DNA of 40,819 bases, taken from a bacterium. GTDB taxonomy: Bacteria; Cyanobacteriota; Vampirovibrionia; Gastranaerophilales; Gastranaerophilaceae. Below are positions 7,111 to 14,904 of the stretch, in pieces. The notes under the pieces are model-generated. The model was not told the origin of the DNA. It worked only from the letters and a program-made list of their open reading frames with translations, and searched no databases. The translations under genes were made by a program, and so were the position numbers. Location: the NCBI GenBank assembly GCA_017472545.1, contig JAFUPZ010000028.1, positions 1 through 40,819 on the forward strand. The letters are read 5' to 3'. The stretch's first letter is position 1; each line of letters opens with the position of its first letter.

Positions 7111-9507
7111 ATGATTGAGAACTTGGAGAAGATTAAAGCGGCAATAGAAATCGAAACAAAATATCGATACATCGATATTCACGGAAAAACGCAAAAATTT
7201 TCAAGTTTCATAAAGCAAGAAGCGCAAAAAAATTATAAAAAGTCAAAAAAAAATCCACGTTGGGCAGTGCTAATCGAAGCATTTGACGTTTACCCCTATG
7301 CATCAGTTCCTGAACGTAGAAAATCAATCGAACAATTAATCAGAACAATTAAAGCTGAATTGCAGCAAGAAAAAGAATTACAACAAGAAGAAGAAAACAT
7401 GCAACTTCAACGTCAAAAACATCCATCAGAAGTTGATGTAATGTATATCAAAGGTGTTGGTCCAAAAGTTGCTTATAAATTAAATAAACTTGGGATTTTT
7501 ACGGCCCAAGATTTAATGATGTATTTTCCTAAAAAACATATTGATTATTCTTCACGAACACTTATCCGAAATCTTAAAGAAGGACAAACTACAACCGTTT
7601 TCGGATATATTCGTTCTGTTTCAGCATTTAATACAAGAAACAATTTATCAGTAATAAAAGTTGTCATAGCCGATGAAAGTGGTAAGTTTGAGCTAAGCTT
7701 TTTCCAATCAAAAGGAAATAAATATATGCTTGAACGTACAAAAGCACAATTCCCAACAAATGCAGGCATTATGATTTCTGGTGTTGTAAAAATGAATTCA
7801 TACAACAACCAACTAACAATGGATAAACCCACATACTCAATTATGACAGGCGAATTTATGGAAGATTCTGACAGTAAAAATCTCAACATAGCAAGAATTG
7901 TTCCTATCTATACAGTTTGCGAAGGGTTAAGTATAAAAACTCTAAGACGTGCCATTTTTAACGCAATTGAACTATACAAAAACGACATCGTAAATATTAT
8001 TCCAGATGAAATAAGAACACGTTTAGGATTATTAGACAAGAAAGTTGCAATTGAACAAATTCACTACCCAGAATCAATGAATAGCTTGGAGCACGCAAGA
8101 TTTTCTTTGATTTTTGAAGAACTATTTTTAGTACAATTGAAACTAATTCGATTAAGAGAAAGTACCGCAAAAAATATTTCTTCTTATGCCTTAAAGGTTC
8201 ACAAAGACGGAATTGTCCAACAATTCATCAAGAATTTACCATTCGAGCTAACCTCAGGACAAAAACAAGCAGTAAACGAAATTCTTAACGATATGGATTC
8301 AGACACCCCAATGCAAAGATTATTACAAGGGGATGTTGGTAGTGGAAAAACTGTTGTAGCAACAATAATGTTACTTGCGGCAATTGAAAATGGTTATCAA
8401 GGAGCATTGATGGCACCAACAGAGATTTTGGCGCAACAACATTATAACAACTTAATCCAATGGTTAACCCCTATGGGATTAAGTGTAGGTTTATTCTTAG
8501 GTAGTCACGGCAAAAAAATCCGACAAAAATTCGAAACAGATTTGAAAAATGGTCAAACTCACATTGCTGTCGGAACCCACGCACTTATTCAGGAGAATGT
8601 AGAATTCAACAACCTTGGCGCAATAGTTGTCGATGAACAACATAGATTTGGGGTTAAACAAAGAAATGTATTAAAGAAAAAATCCCAAAACCCACAAATT
8701 TTAACAATGACAGCAACGCCAATCCCAAGAACATTAGCCCTAACTGTTCATGGAGATTTGGATTTGACAATTATTGATGAACTTCCAAAAGGTAGAAAAC
8801 CTATCAAGACAACAATGACAGGTTCACATAAGGCAGTTTGGAATTTAATAAAAGAACAAGTTGAAGAAGGTCGACAAGCTTATATTGTTTACCCTCTAAT
8901 TGATGAAAGTGAAACTCTATCTGCAAAGGCTGCGACAATTGAGGCTGAAAGACTACAAACTGAAGTATTCCCACAATTTAGAATAGGTCTTTTACACGGC
9001 AAATTAAAAAATGACGAGAAAGATGCCGTAATGAAAGACTTCAAAGACGGTAAATACGATATTCTAGTATCAACAACCGTTGTAGAAGTCGGAGTTGACG
9101 TTCCAAACGCAACAGTTATGGTTATTGAAAACGCTGAAAGATTTGGATTATCACAACTTCACCAATTGAGAGGTCGTGTCGGCAGAAATTCACTACAATC
9201 ATATTGTGTTTTAATAACATCTTCTCGCTCTCAAGAAACTCGCGAAAGACTTAGTATTATGACTGAAACAAACGACGGTTTTGTCATTGCAGAAAAAGAT
9301 TTGCAACTTCGTGGTCCTGGAGAATTTTTAGGAACTCGTCAAAGTGGGTTGCCAGATTTAATTATCTCAGACATAGTTCGAGATGCAAAAATATTAGAAT
9401 TAGCAAGAAACGAAGCTATTGATTTTGTAAAAACACACAACCTTGATAATTATCCATTACTTCAAAATGTAACAGCTTTAGAAATGTTTACTGGCTTGGA
9501 TATTTAA
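7111..9507 (+). CDS. recG: ATP-dependent DNA helicase RecG
   Basis: 798 residues. RecG remodels stalled replication forks and branched recombination intermediates. After an N-terminal extension of about 110 residues (basic and Gln/Glu-rich, including LQQEKELQQEEEN) come the helix-hairpin-helix-like IKGVGPKVAYKLNKLGI, the wedge OB domain, and the superfamily 2 motor: Walker A GDVGSGKT (407-414), DEQH box (508-511), TATPIPRTLAL, then motif VI region HQLRGRVGR. E. coli RecG is ~690 residues. A comparable N-terminal extension is known in cyanobacterial RecG, which fits the proposed lineage. The start is supported by a promoter ending 7 nt upstream; the transcript looks leaderless. Confidence 0.96.
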   Translation: MIENLEKIKAAIEIETKYRYIDIHGKTQKFSSFIKQEAQKNYKKSKKNPRWAVLIEAFDVYPYASVPERRKSIEQLIRTIKAELQQEKELQQEEENMQLQRQKHPSEVDVMYIKGVGPKVAYKLNKLGIFTAQDLMMYFPKKHIDYSSRTLIRNLKEGQTTTVFGYIRSVSAFNTRNNLSVIKVVIADESGKFELSFFQSKGNKYMLERTKAQFPTNAGIMISGVVKMNSYNNQLTMDKPTYSIMTGEFMEDSDSKNLNIARIVPIYTVCEGLSIKTLRRAIFNAIELYKNDIVNIIPDEIRTRLGLLDKKVAIEQIHYPESMNSLEHARFSLIFEELFLVQLKLIRLRESTAKNISSYALKVHKDGIVQQFIKNLPFELTSGQKQAVNEILNDMDSDTPMQRLLQGDVGSGKTVVATIMLLAAIENGYQGALMAPTEILAQQHYNNLIQWLTPMGLSVGLFLGSHGKKIRQKFETDLKNGQTHIAVGTHALIQENVEFNNLGAIVVDEQHRFGVKQRNVLKKKSQNPQILTMTATPIPRTLALTVHGDLDLTIIDELPKGRKPIKTTMTGSHKAVWNLIKEQVEEGRQAYIVYPLIDESETLSAKAATIEAERLQTEVFPQFRIGLLHGKLKNDEKDAVMKDFKDGKYDILVSTTVVEVGVDVPNATVMVIENAERFGLSQLHQLRGRVGRNSLQSYCVLITSSRSQETRERLSIMTETNDGFVIAEKDLQLRGPGEFLGTRQSGLPDLIISDIVRDAKILELARNEAIDFVKTHNLDNYPLLQNVTALEMFTGLDI

Positions 9508-9589
9508 AGTTAAAAATTCTAAAAACCCAAACCCATTTCAAAATAGCGGAATTTATTTCATTGACTTTACATAAAAATCCATTAAAAGA

Positions 9590-9618
9590 TTGATGTAATC
9601 CATCCAAATATGTAATAT
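9590..9618 (+). promoter_or_regulatory. Sigma-70-type promoter of the flagellar/type III export operon
   Basis: TTGATG (9590-9595), 17-nt spacer, TAATAT (9613-9618). A leader of ~50 nt with AGGGAT precedes ATG 9676. No sigma-28 motif was seen here, so this operon looks like an early, housekeeping-sigma unit. Confidence 0.5.
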
Positions 9619-9675
9619 TGTAGTTATGGGGAATATTGTCCAGATGTTCCGGGGATTAAACAAGGGATAGTCGTT

Positions 9676-10860
9676 ATGGAAGACAGATTACAAAATTCAA
9701 TATCAACTGACCAATTGTACAAAGAGTACCATTGGTATCAAAACGTGTTCCCAAGCATCATTCAAGAATCTTATGATGAGTTTTTTAATCCTGAATTCAA
9801 GCTTGAACTTATTGGTGTTAGCAAAAATATTAACTGTCTGATTGATAATGAATCTTGTTTTGTAACTAAAGTTAGAATTGATCACGAATACGATATGTAT
9901 TTTAGATTAACAGATAAAGCAATTGCGCTAATTTTAAACAAAGCCTTAGGTGAGTCTAAAAACAAATTCAATATAAATAAAATATCAGAATTAGAAGCAA
10001 AAGTTATAACATCTTTTAACGACTTTATGTTTGGGAACATAAAAAGAGTTCTCAACCCACCCCCACAAAATGAAATCAAACGAGTTAACTTCGATTTGAT
10101 ACATTTAACATTCATAATAAAAGAAGTTGAAGAATACAACCAAAGAGCTGGAAAAGTGATAGTTACATTACCATTATCTCTATTACATCCAGAAGTTGTA
10201 ACCTCAAGTGGCGAAAAATTTAACGAAACAAATTTCCCAAACACAGACACTTACGCAAAGGTATTTGTCGGAAAAACAAAATTTTCACTATATGATTTAA
10301 AACATCTTGAAAATGGTGATGTTGTTGTGTTTGAAAACAGCGATATTGAAAAATTAACCCTAACAATCAACGGACAAGATTTAGCGGTAAGTTTAAACAC
10401 AAATATGGATTTACTAATACCTGAAGATAACGACGGAGGAGAGATTATGAGTAATACTCAGCAAAATATATGGGACAGCATTGAAGTTGAAATGTATGCT
10501 GAATTTGATGCTGTAAAAATATCCCTCGGAGAACTAAAAAATATAGAAGATGGACTTGTTGTAGATTTAACATCACTTTACGACAACAATGTAACATTAA
10601 AAGTTGAAGGAAAACCAATCGCAAGCGGTTCACTAGTAATCGTAAACGATAGATATGGTGTAAAAATAAACAACGTAATCGCAGATTCTGGTGAAGCTAC
10701 GATGCCTAGAGCAAGCAAACAAGCTGAATCAGAAGTACCTCATCAAGAAGAAAGAGTACAATACCAAGAAGAAGCACCTCAAGTTCAAGAATCATACTCA
10801 GGAAGTGACGATGAAGAATTTGATTACAGCGATTTTGAACTAGAAGACGAAAATATTTAA
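9676..10860 (+). CDS. FliY/FliM-like flagellar switch (C-ring) protein with two SpoA domains
   Basis: 394 residues. Residues ~40-180 resemble the CheC-like middle domain of FliM/FliY (VTKVRIDHEYDMYFRLTDKA, then ELEAKVITSFNDFMFG). Two SpoA (FliMN C-terminal) domains follow: residues ~190-236 (TKFSLYDLKHLENGDVVVF) and ~270-335 (VKISLGELKNIEDGLVVDL, then VNDRYGVKINNV). The tail is Glu/Gln-rich and disordered. Such proteins form the cytoplasmic ring of flagella or the sorting platform (SctQ) of type III secretion systems. It is first in an operon with fliO, fliP, fliQ and fliR, which favours the flagellar reading. Residue 258 is a Met preceded by a very strong Shine-Dalgarno, suggesting a second, shorter product. 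The symbol is left open because FliM, FliN and FliY features are mixed. Confidence 0.8.
   Translation: MEDRLQNSISTDQLYKEYHWYQNVFPSIIQESYDEFFNPEFKLELIGVSKNINCLIDNESCFVTKVRIDHEYDMYFRLTDKAIALILNKALGESKNKFNINKISELEAKVITSFNDFMFGNIKRVLNPPPQNEIKRVNFDLIHLTFIIKEVEEYNQRAGKVIVTLPLSLLHPEVVTSSGEKFNETNFPNTDTYAKVFVGKTKFSLYDLKHLENGDVVVFENSDIEKLTLTINGQDLAVSLNTNMDLLIPEDNDGGEIMSNTQQNIWDSIEVEMYAEFDAVKISLGELKNIEDGLVVDLTSLYDNNVTLKVEGKPIASGSLVIVNDRYGVKINNVIADSGEATMPRASKQAESEVPHQEERVQYQEEAPQVQESYSGSDDEEFDYSDFELEDENI
10435..10449 (+). promoter_or_regulatory. Internal ribosome binding site and ATG inside the dual-SpoA gene
   Basis: GGAGGAGAG (10435-10443) lies in frame inside the coding sequence, followed 3 nt later by ATG at 10447; GGAGG is 7 nt from the ATG. 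This is stronger than the sites in front of most genes in the window. Confidence 0.6.
10447..10860 (+). CDS. Predicted internal-start product: FliN-like SpoA2 protein
   Basis: If translation initiates at the internal ATG (residue 258 of the full protein) the product is 137 residues holding only the second SpoA domain and the acidic tail, the size and content of a FliN subunit. Separate short SpoA products from internal starts are established for SctQ proteins of type III secretion (YscQ, SpaO). No separate fliN gene is seen in this operon, so the internal product could supply that subunit. This is inferred from the ribosome binding site and domain boundary; it is nested in the longer gene. 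Confidence 0.5.
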   Translation: MSNTQQNIWDSIEVEMYAEFDAVKISLGELKNIEDGLVVDLTSLYDNNVTLKVEGKPIASGSLVIVNDRYGVKINNVIADSGEATMPRASKQAESEVPHQEERVQYQEEAPQVQESYSGSDDEEFDYSDFELEDENI

Positions 10861-10900
10861 TAACCTAATTGTTATTAAGTAAGGGGAGACAAACAGACTT

Positions 10901-11446
10901 ATGGGCGGATATATAGTTAATTTTACAGTATACACAATGGCAATGCTTGGCTTAATATGCTTTGCTGTATTCGTGTTTAAAAAATTTACTGACGGCACAA
11001 TGAGAAGTAGCAGTTCAAAATTTTTAAACGTAGAAGAATCTATGAGCCTTTCTCCTAGAAAAACACTACACGTCGTGCGAGCTGGAAACGAAAAATTCCT
11101 CATCGCATCAGATATTGATAGAACAACTCTAATCTCAAAACTTGAAAGCTCTAACTCTATTCAAAAAACTGAAAACTTAAATAGATTTAGAAATATTGAA
11201 CTAGAACAACCTCAACAAGTTCCAAACTTCCAAGAAGAACTTCAAATCTTACCACAACAAGTTCATCTTGAGCCAATTAAAGGACGTAATCCTGAAGCTC
11301 CAACAAGAAGAGGCTTAGACAGAAGAGTATCAAGTAATATTGAAGTAAATAAAGGTCAAAAAGTTGTAACTTTAGATTTTGACACACCAAAAAACCATGG
11401 ATTTTCAACAATGAAAGAAATGGCTATGAAAATTAACGAACTATAA
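10901..11446 (+). CDS. fliO: FliO-like flagellar export assembly protein
   Basis: 181 residues. One N-terminal transmembrane helix (TVYTMAMLGLICFAVFVFKK, ~9-28) is followed by the compact FliO cytoplasmic domain: LNVEESMSLSPRKTLHVVRA, then EKFLIASDIDRTTLISKLE, matching the family pattern of 'l.pr..l.vv..g.e..Lig...'. FliO assists assembly of the FliP pore. The remaining ~90 residues are a Gln/Glu/Pro-rich tail with no recognised domain. The position directly before fliP is the usual one. AGGGGAG upstream is ~12 nt from ATG 10901, rather far, but no better start is seen. FliO is divergent, so the call leans on context as well as on the motif. Confidence 0.78.
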   Translation: MGGYIVNFTVYTMAMLGLICFAVFVFKKFTDGTMRSSSSKFLNVEESMSLSPRKTLHVVRAGNEKFLIASDIDRTTLISKLESSNSIQKTENLNRFRNIELEQPQQVPNFQEELQILPQQVHLEPIKGRNPEAPTRRGLDRRVSSNIEVNKGQKVVTLDFDTPKNHGFSTMKEMAMKINEL

Positions 11447-11459
11447 GGACTAATATAAT

Positions 11460-12101
11460 ATGGATCAACTACAAAATCTTAATCCCGTTTTACAAATGCT
11501 GATAGTAATGTCATTATTTTCATTACTACCTTTTGTATTTTGTTGTATGACAAGTTTTTTAAGATTTGTTGTAGTTTTTGCAATGTTAAAAACAGCAATG
11601 GGTACTCAACAAGTACCTCCAGCAATCGTTATTATCGGATTATCAATGATTTTAACATTCTATACAATGGGTCCAACTTTCCAAAAAATGTATGATATGG
11701 GTTCGGTTCCTTATCAAAAAAATCAAGACATGATTGCAGCGATTCACGAAGGTTCAAAACCTTTAAAAGAATTTATGCTAAAACAAACAAGGCAATCAGA
11801 TTTGGACTTTTTCTTAGAACTTTCGCATAAAAAGCAACAAGTAACCTCCCCTGATGATATTTCAATATGGGAAGTTGCACCAGCATATATCATAAGTGAA
11901 CTAAAAACCTCATTTGAAATAAGCTTTATTATATTCGTACCATTTATCATTTTAGACTTGGTTGTAGCAAATATCCTGCTCGCTCTGGGGATGTTTATGC
12001 TGTCGCCAACGATTATTTCGATGCCGTTCAAACTCCTGATATTTATCGCTGTTGACGGATGGGCGTTAATAGTACAAGGACTTGTTTCAAGTTATAACTA
12101 A
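11460..12101 (+). CDS. fliP: Flagellar type III export gate protein FliP
   Basis: 213 residues, four membrane segments. FliP forms, with FliQ and FliR, the helical entry pore of the flagellar type III export apparatus. Diagnostic stretches are SFLRFVVVFAMLKTAMGTQQ followed by VPP, IGLSMILTFYTMGPT, and the C-terminal FVPFIILDLVVANILLALGM with SPTIISMPFKLLIFIAVDGW. GTQQxPP is closer to flagellar FliP than to the GxQQVPSN of virulence SctR. It lacks the cleaved N-terminal signal peptide of enterobacterial FliP, so it is shorter (~213 versus ~245). AAGGA lies 9 nt before ATG 11460, close behind fliO. Confidence 0.95.
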   Translation: MDQLQNLNPVLQMLIVMSLFSLLPFVFCCMTSFLRFVVVFAMLKTAMGTQQVPPAIVIIGLSMILTFYTMGPTFQKMYDMGSVPYQKNQDMIAAIHEGSKPLKEFMLKQTRQSDLDFFLELSHKKQQVTSPDDISIWEVAPAYIISELKTSFEISFIIFVPFIILDLVVANILLALGMFMLSPTIISMPFKLLIFIAVDGWALIVQGLVSSYN

Positions 12102-12116
12102 CAAAAAGGAACCTAA

Positions 12117-12605
12117 ATGGAAGCGTTACTAGAATACTTAGCAAAAGGATTTTTAATGATGTTGGCAATCTCAATGCCTTGCGTACTTGTTGCCGCAGGT
12201 ATTGGTTTGGTTGTCGGTATTTTGCAAGCTGTAACCCAAGTTCAAGAACAAACAATTGCAGCGGCTCCAAAAATCTTAGGCGTATTTTTAGTAATCATCA
12301 TTGGCGGAGTAGGCTTTATCAAATTATTAACCAATCTATTCCAAGAAGGTATGGTTTTAGCATTCCAACACGTTCCACAAAACCAAGAATTCGTGCTAGA
12401 CGCTAATTATCATAAATATACGACTCCTTTTGAGTATGAAATGAAAGATAAATTTAGAAACATCGATGAAATTGATGAGATAATGAAAAATCCAGGAAAA
12501 GTTCCATATATCGACAACTATAAACGAGAAAGATATACTCCTGCAGCAAAAACTGCAAGTCCTAGACCAAACCAAGTTGAGGCAATAAGAATACTCGGAA
12601 GATAA
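12117..12605 (+). CDS. fliQ: Flagellar export gate protein FliQ with long C-terminal extension
   Basis: 162 residues, against ~90 for typical FliQ. Residues 1-88 are a normal FliQ: two transmembrane helices (LMMLAISMPCVLVAAGIGLV and PKILGVFLVIIIGGVGFIKL) linked by the conserved VGILQAVTQVQEQTIAAAPK. Residues 89-162 are an unusual hydrophilic tail, first acidic (FRNIDEIDEIMKN) then basic and Pro-rich (TPAAKTASPRPNQ), of unknown role and presumably cytoplasmic or at the pore exterior. The frame is clean, with AAGGA 7 nt before the ATG, and fliR starts 3 nt after its stop, so the extension is not a frameshift fusion with fliR. Confidence 0.93.
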   Translation: MEALLEYLAKGFLMMLAISMPCVLVAAGIGLVVGILQAVTQVQEQTIAAAPKILGVFLVIIIGGVGFIKLLTNLFQEGMVLAFQHVPQNQEFVLDANYHKYTTPFEYEMKDKFRNIDEIDEIMKNPGKVPYIDNYKRERYTPAAKTASPRPNQVEAIRILGR

Positions 12606-12608
12606 TAA

Positions 12609-13391
12609 ATGAATGAATTCTTTGTAGCACTAATGCAAATGTTCCCTAAAATAAACACCTACCTGATGGCAGGTGCATTAGTATTTGCAAGAATGATAGG
12701 TTTTTTCAGATTCTGTCCAATTTTTAACAGAAAAGATATTCCACCACTAGTAAAAGTTCCGTTTGCTCTTATCGTAACGGTTTTTATCGTTCCGTTTTTA
12801 TCACCTGAAAAATGTTTAACAGAATGTGATTCATTTGTTTTATCACTATTATTAAATATTGTAGTAGGTGCAATGATAGGCTATATGGCACAATTAATAA
12901 CCATTGCAATTGATTGTGGAGCAGAAATGATAAACATGCAAATGGGTTTGTCTTCTGCTACAGCATTAGATCCTACAACATCTTCGCAAGTATCAATACT
13001 TACAAAAATGATTTCACTTATGGGAATCTTGATATTTATCCACTTGGGTGGGATTTATTGGCTATTCAAAGCTTTAATAAGGAGTTTTGAAATATTTCCA
13101 ATGTATGCATCAGCCGTACCGTTAGCACAACTTATAAAAATGGATATGCTAATTAAAATGTCTTCAAACACATTATATATGGGACTCCAAATCGCCTCCC
13201 CTATTCTTTTGGCAACATTAGCCCAAGACATTATTTTGGGGGTTATCTCAAGAACAGCACCTCAAGTTAACGTATTCCAATTAAGCTTCTTATTTAAACC
13301 AGTTCTTGGTGCTGCAATTATGATTTGGATTTTACCAATGCTAATGAACGTAATTGAAGAATACTTCATGAGTTTTGCCAATATAATTTAG
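12609..13391 (+). CDS. fliR: Flagellar type III export gate protein FliR
   Basis: 260 residues with about six hydrophobic segments, normal for FliR, the single-copy subunit that closes the FliP5Q4R1 export pore. Recognisable stretches are AGALVFARMIGFFRFCPIFN, PFALIVTVFIVPFL, the conserved GAMIGYMAQLITIAIDCGAE then INMQMGLSSATALDPTTSSQ, and ISRTAPQVNVFQLSFLFKPV near the end. It begins 3 nt after the fliQ stop, so the two are translationally coupled. flhB and flhA, the other membrane export genes, are not in the window; a terminator ends the operon right after fliR. Confidence 0.94.
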   Translation: MNEFFVALMQMFPKINTYLMAGALVFARMIGFFRFCPIFNRKDIPPLVKVPFALIVTVFIVPFLSPEKCLTECDSFVLSLLLNIVVGAMIGYMAQLITIAIDCGAEMINMQMGLSSATALDPTTSSQVSILTKMISLMGILIFIHLGGIYWLFKALIRSFEIFPMYASAVPLAQLIKMDMLIKMSSNTLYMGLQIASPILLATLAQDIILGVISRTAPQVNVFQLSFLFKPVLGAAIMIWILPMLMNVIEEYFMSFANII

Positions 13392-13402
13392 CAAATATTT
13401 AA

Positions 13403-13426
13403 AAAGAGGTAAATACTTACCTCTTT
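13403..13426. terminator. Bidirectional terminator between fliR and the decarboxylase
   Basis: Perfect 10-bp arms AAAGAGGTAA/TTACCTCTTT around ATAC, flanked by A- and T-rich runs on both sides. It ends the export operon on the plus strand and overlaps the last codons of the minus-strand decarboxylase, serving both. Confidence 0.75.
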
Positions 13427-14844
13427 AAAACTTCAATAACATCATAATCTGCCAAATATGGTAAATGAGCCTCTGTAATCAATTCACCTGGAAGCAAAAT
13501 TGAAATACCAGGAGGGCATTCAGCCACAACCTCTCCAGATAATCTTCCAATCGCTTGCTCCTTAGGAATAATTTCTTTTTCAGAAAAATAAGCATCTCTA
13601 AGACTCTTTTCGATAATTGGAGTCAACATTGGCATATGTTTTTTATTTTCAAGATAATAAATATCTTTATAATCGCTTTCATCAATCTTTCTAAGGCATT
13701 TTACCAAGTACTCAAAATCTGAACGTTTATTACCAATATTACATAAAATCAAAATACCTTGATCAGAAGCACTTTCTACTTCAATTCCGAAATCAACTTC
13801 CAAAATGTATTCTAAACGTTTACCTGACAAACCATCTGCCTTGATAAAGACTTTAGTAACATCAGTTTTGTATCCAAAATCCGCTTTTAACTGATGAATT
13901 CTACTCATTTTATCAATTTCTGTGCGTAAATATTTTGCATTTGCAATAGCTCTTGATAATTGTTTTTGACCTCTTGGAGATTGCAAATTAGCACGAGCTG
14001 CATCCAAACTACCTAACAACATCAATGAAGGACTTGTTGTATGTAAAAGCATCAAAGCTCTTTCAACATCTTCAGCTGAAATAGTTGAATCTTCAGCTAT
14101 ATGAAGCATAGAAGATTGGCTCATACTTCCACCAGTTTTATGAAGAGAATGTACAACAATATCTGCACCTAATTTTAATGAAGTTGTAGGAAGTTTATCA
14201 TTAAAATTCCACAAGCAACCATGAGCTTCATCAACAATTAAAGGTATATTATACTTTTTACAAACTTTTGCAATTGATGCAATATCAGATACAACACCTT
14301 CATAAGTCGGATTTGTAATCCAAACCATTGAAACATCATCATTTGCAACTAATAATTCTTCGATAGAAGCAGCATCAATATTACCCCAGATACCCCAATT
14401 GTCTAATTTATTAGGAATAACCCACAATGGATCAGCACCTGAGATAATTAAACCTGTTAAAATTGAACGGTGACAGTTTCTATTAACAATTACTTTTTGA
14501 CCTTTTTTGGTTAAACCCATAGCAATAGCAAGGTTACCAACTGTAGAGCCGTTAAGTAAGAAAAATGTCTTTTTTGCACCAAAAGCCAATGCCGCAAGTT
14601 CTTCCGCTTCCTTTATCGGACCAGTAGCAGGAGTTAATGTGCCCAAATTATCAAACTCATCAGTTGTATCAACCATTAGAGCTTTTTTACCTACCAAATT
14701 TCTGAAATCTGGAAGAGTACCAAGACCTTTTGTATGACCTGGAATGTGAAACTGATAAGTCGGATTGTTATATGTAGTTTTTAAAGCATCAACAATCGGG
14801 GCTTTAACTTTGGTGTAAATTTTACGTTTAATTTTGTTTAGCAT
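13417..14844 (-). CDS. PLP-dependent Orn/Lys/Arg-type decarboxylase (SpeA-like, Bacillus type)
   Basis: 475 residues. Members of this fold-type I family decarboxylate arginine, lysine or ornithine to make polyamine precursors. Visible are the N-terminal FHIPGHTKGLG, the substrate/PLP region STVGNLAIAMG, PLP-ring Asp in LIVDEAHG (D205-H208), and the Schiff-base lysine in HSLHKTGGS (K236). Length matches the short biosynthetic Bacillus SpeA/YaaO type rather than the ~700-residue inducible enterobacterial enzymes. Which amino acid is used cannot be decided by eye; arginine is a reasonable guess. The promoter ends 6 nt before the ATG and no Shine-Dalgarno is seen. It is divergent from the porin gene. 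Confidence 0.88.
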   Translation of the reverse strand: MLNKIKRKIYTKVKAPIVDALKTTYNNPTYQFHIPGHTKGLGTLPDFRNLVGKKALMVDTTDEFDNLGTLTPATGPIKEAEELAALAFGAKKTFFLLNGSTVGNLAIAMGLTKKGQKVIVNRNCHRSILTGLIISGADPLWVIPNKLDNWGIWGNIDAASIEELLVANDDVSMVWITNPTYEGVVSDIASIAKVCKKYNIPLIVDEAHGCLWNFNDKLPTTSLKLGADIVVHSLHKTGGSMSQSSMLHIAEDSTISAEDVERALMLLHTTSPSLMLLGSLDAARANLQSPRGQKQLSRAIANAKYLRTEIDKMSRIHQLKADFGYKTDVTKVFIKADGLSGKRLEYILEVDFGIEVESASDQGILILCNIGNKRSDFEYLVKCLRKIDESDYKDIYYLENKKHMPMLTPIIEKSLRDAYFSEKEIIPKEQAIGRLSGEVVAECPPGISILLPGELITEAHLPYLADYDVIEVLKR

Positions 14845-14850
14845 AATATG

Positions 14851-14880
14851 AATATACTACAAAAACTACAAAAATAACAA
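14851..14880 (-). promoter_or_regulatory. Promoter for the decarboxylase, predicted leaderless
   Basis: Minus strand: TTGTTA (14875-14880), 18-nt spacer, TATATT (14851-14856), then 6 nt to ATG 14844. It occupies the same 60-bp gap as the divergent porin promoter, so the two could interfere or be co-regulated. Confidence 0.5.
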
Positions 14881-14886
14881 AATTTG

Positions 14887-14895
14887 TGCTATAAT
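14887..14895 (+). promoter_or_regulatory. Extended -10 promoter (TGCTATAAT) of the porin-like gene
   Basis: TGC-TATAAT ends 9 nt before ATG 14905, predicting a leader of only ~2-3 nt. No -35 consensus. It also shows that the upstream in-frame ATG at 14884 cannot be the start. Confidence 0.55.
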
Positions 14896-14904
14896 CTTTA
14901 CACA

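Noticed and set aside
10445-10633. Minus-strand frame inside the dual-SpoA gene
   Set aside because: Shadow of a well-supported plus-strand gene; Leu/Gln-rich composition arises from the opposite frame.
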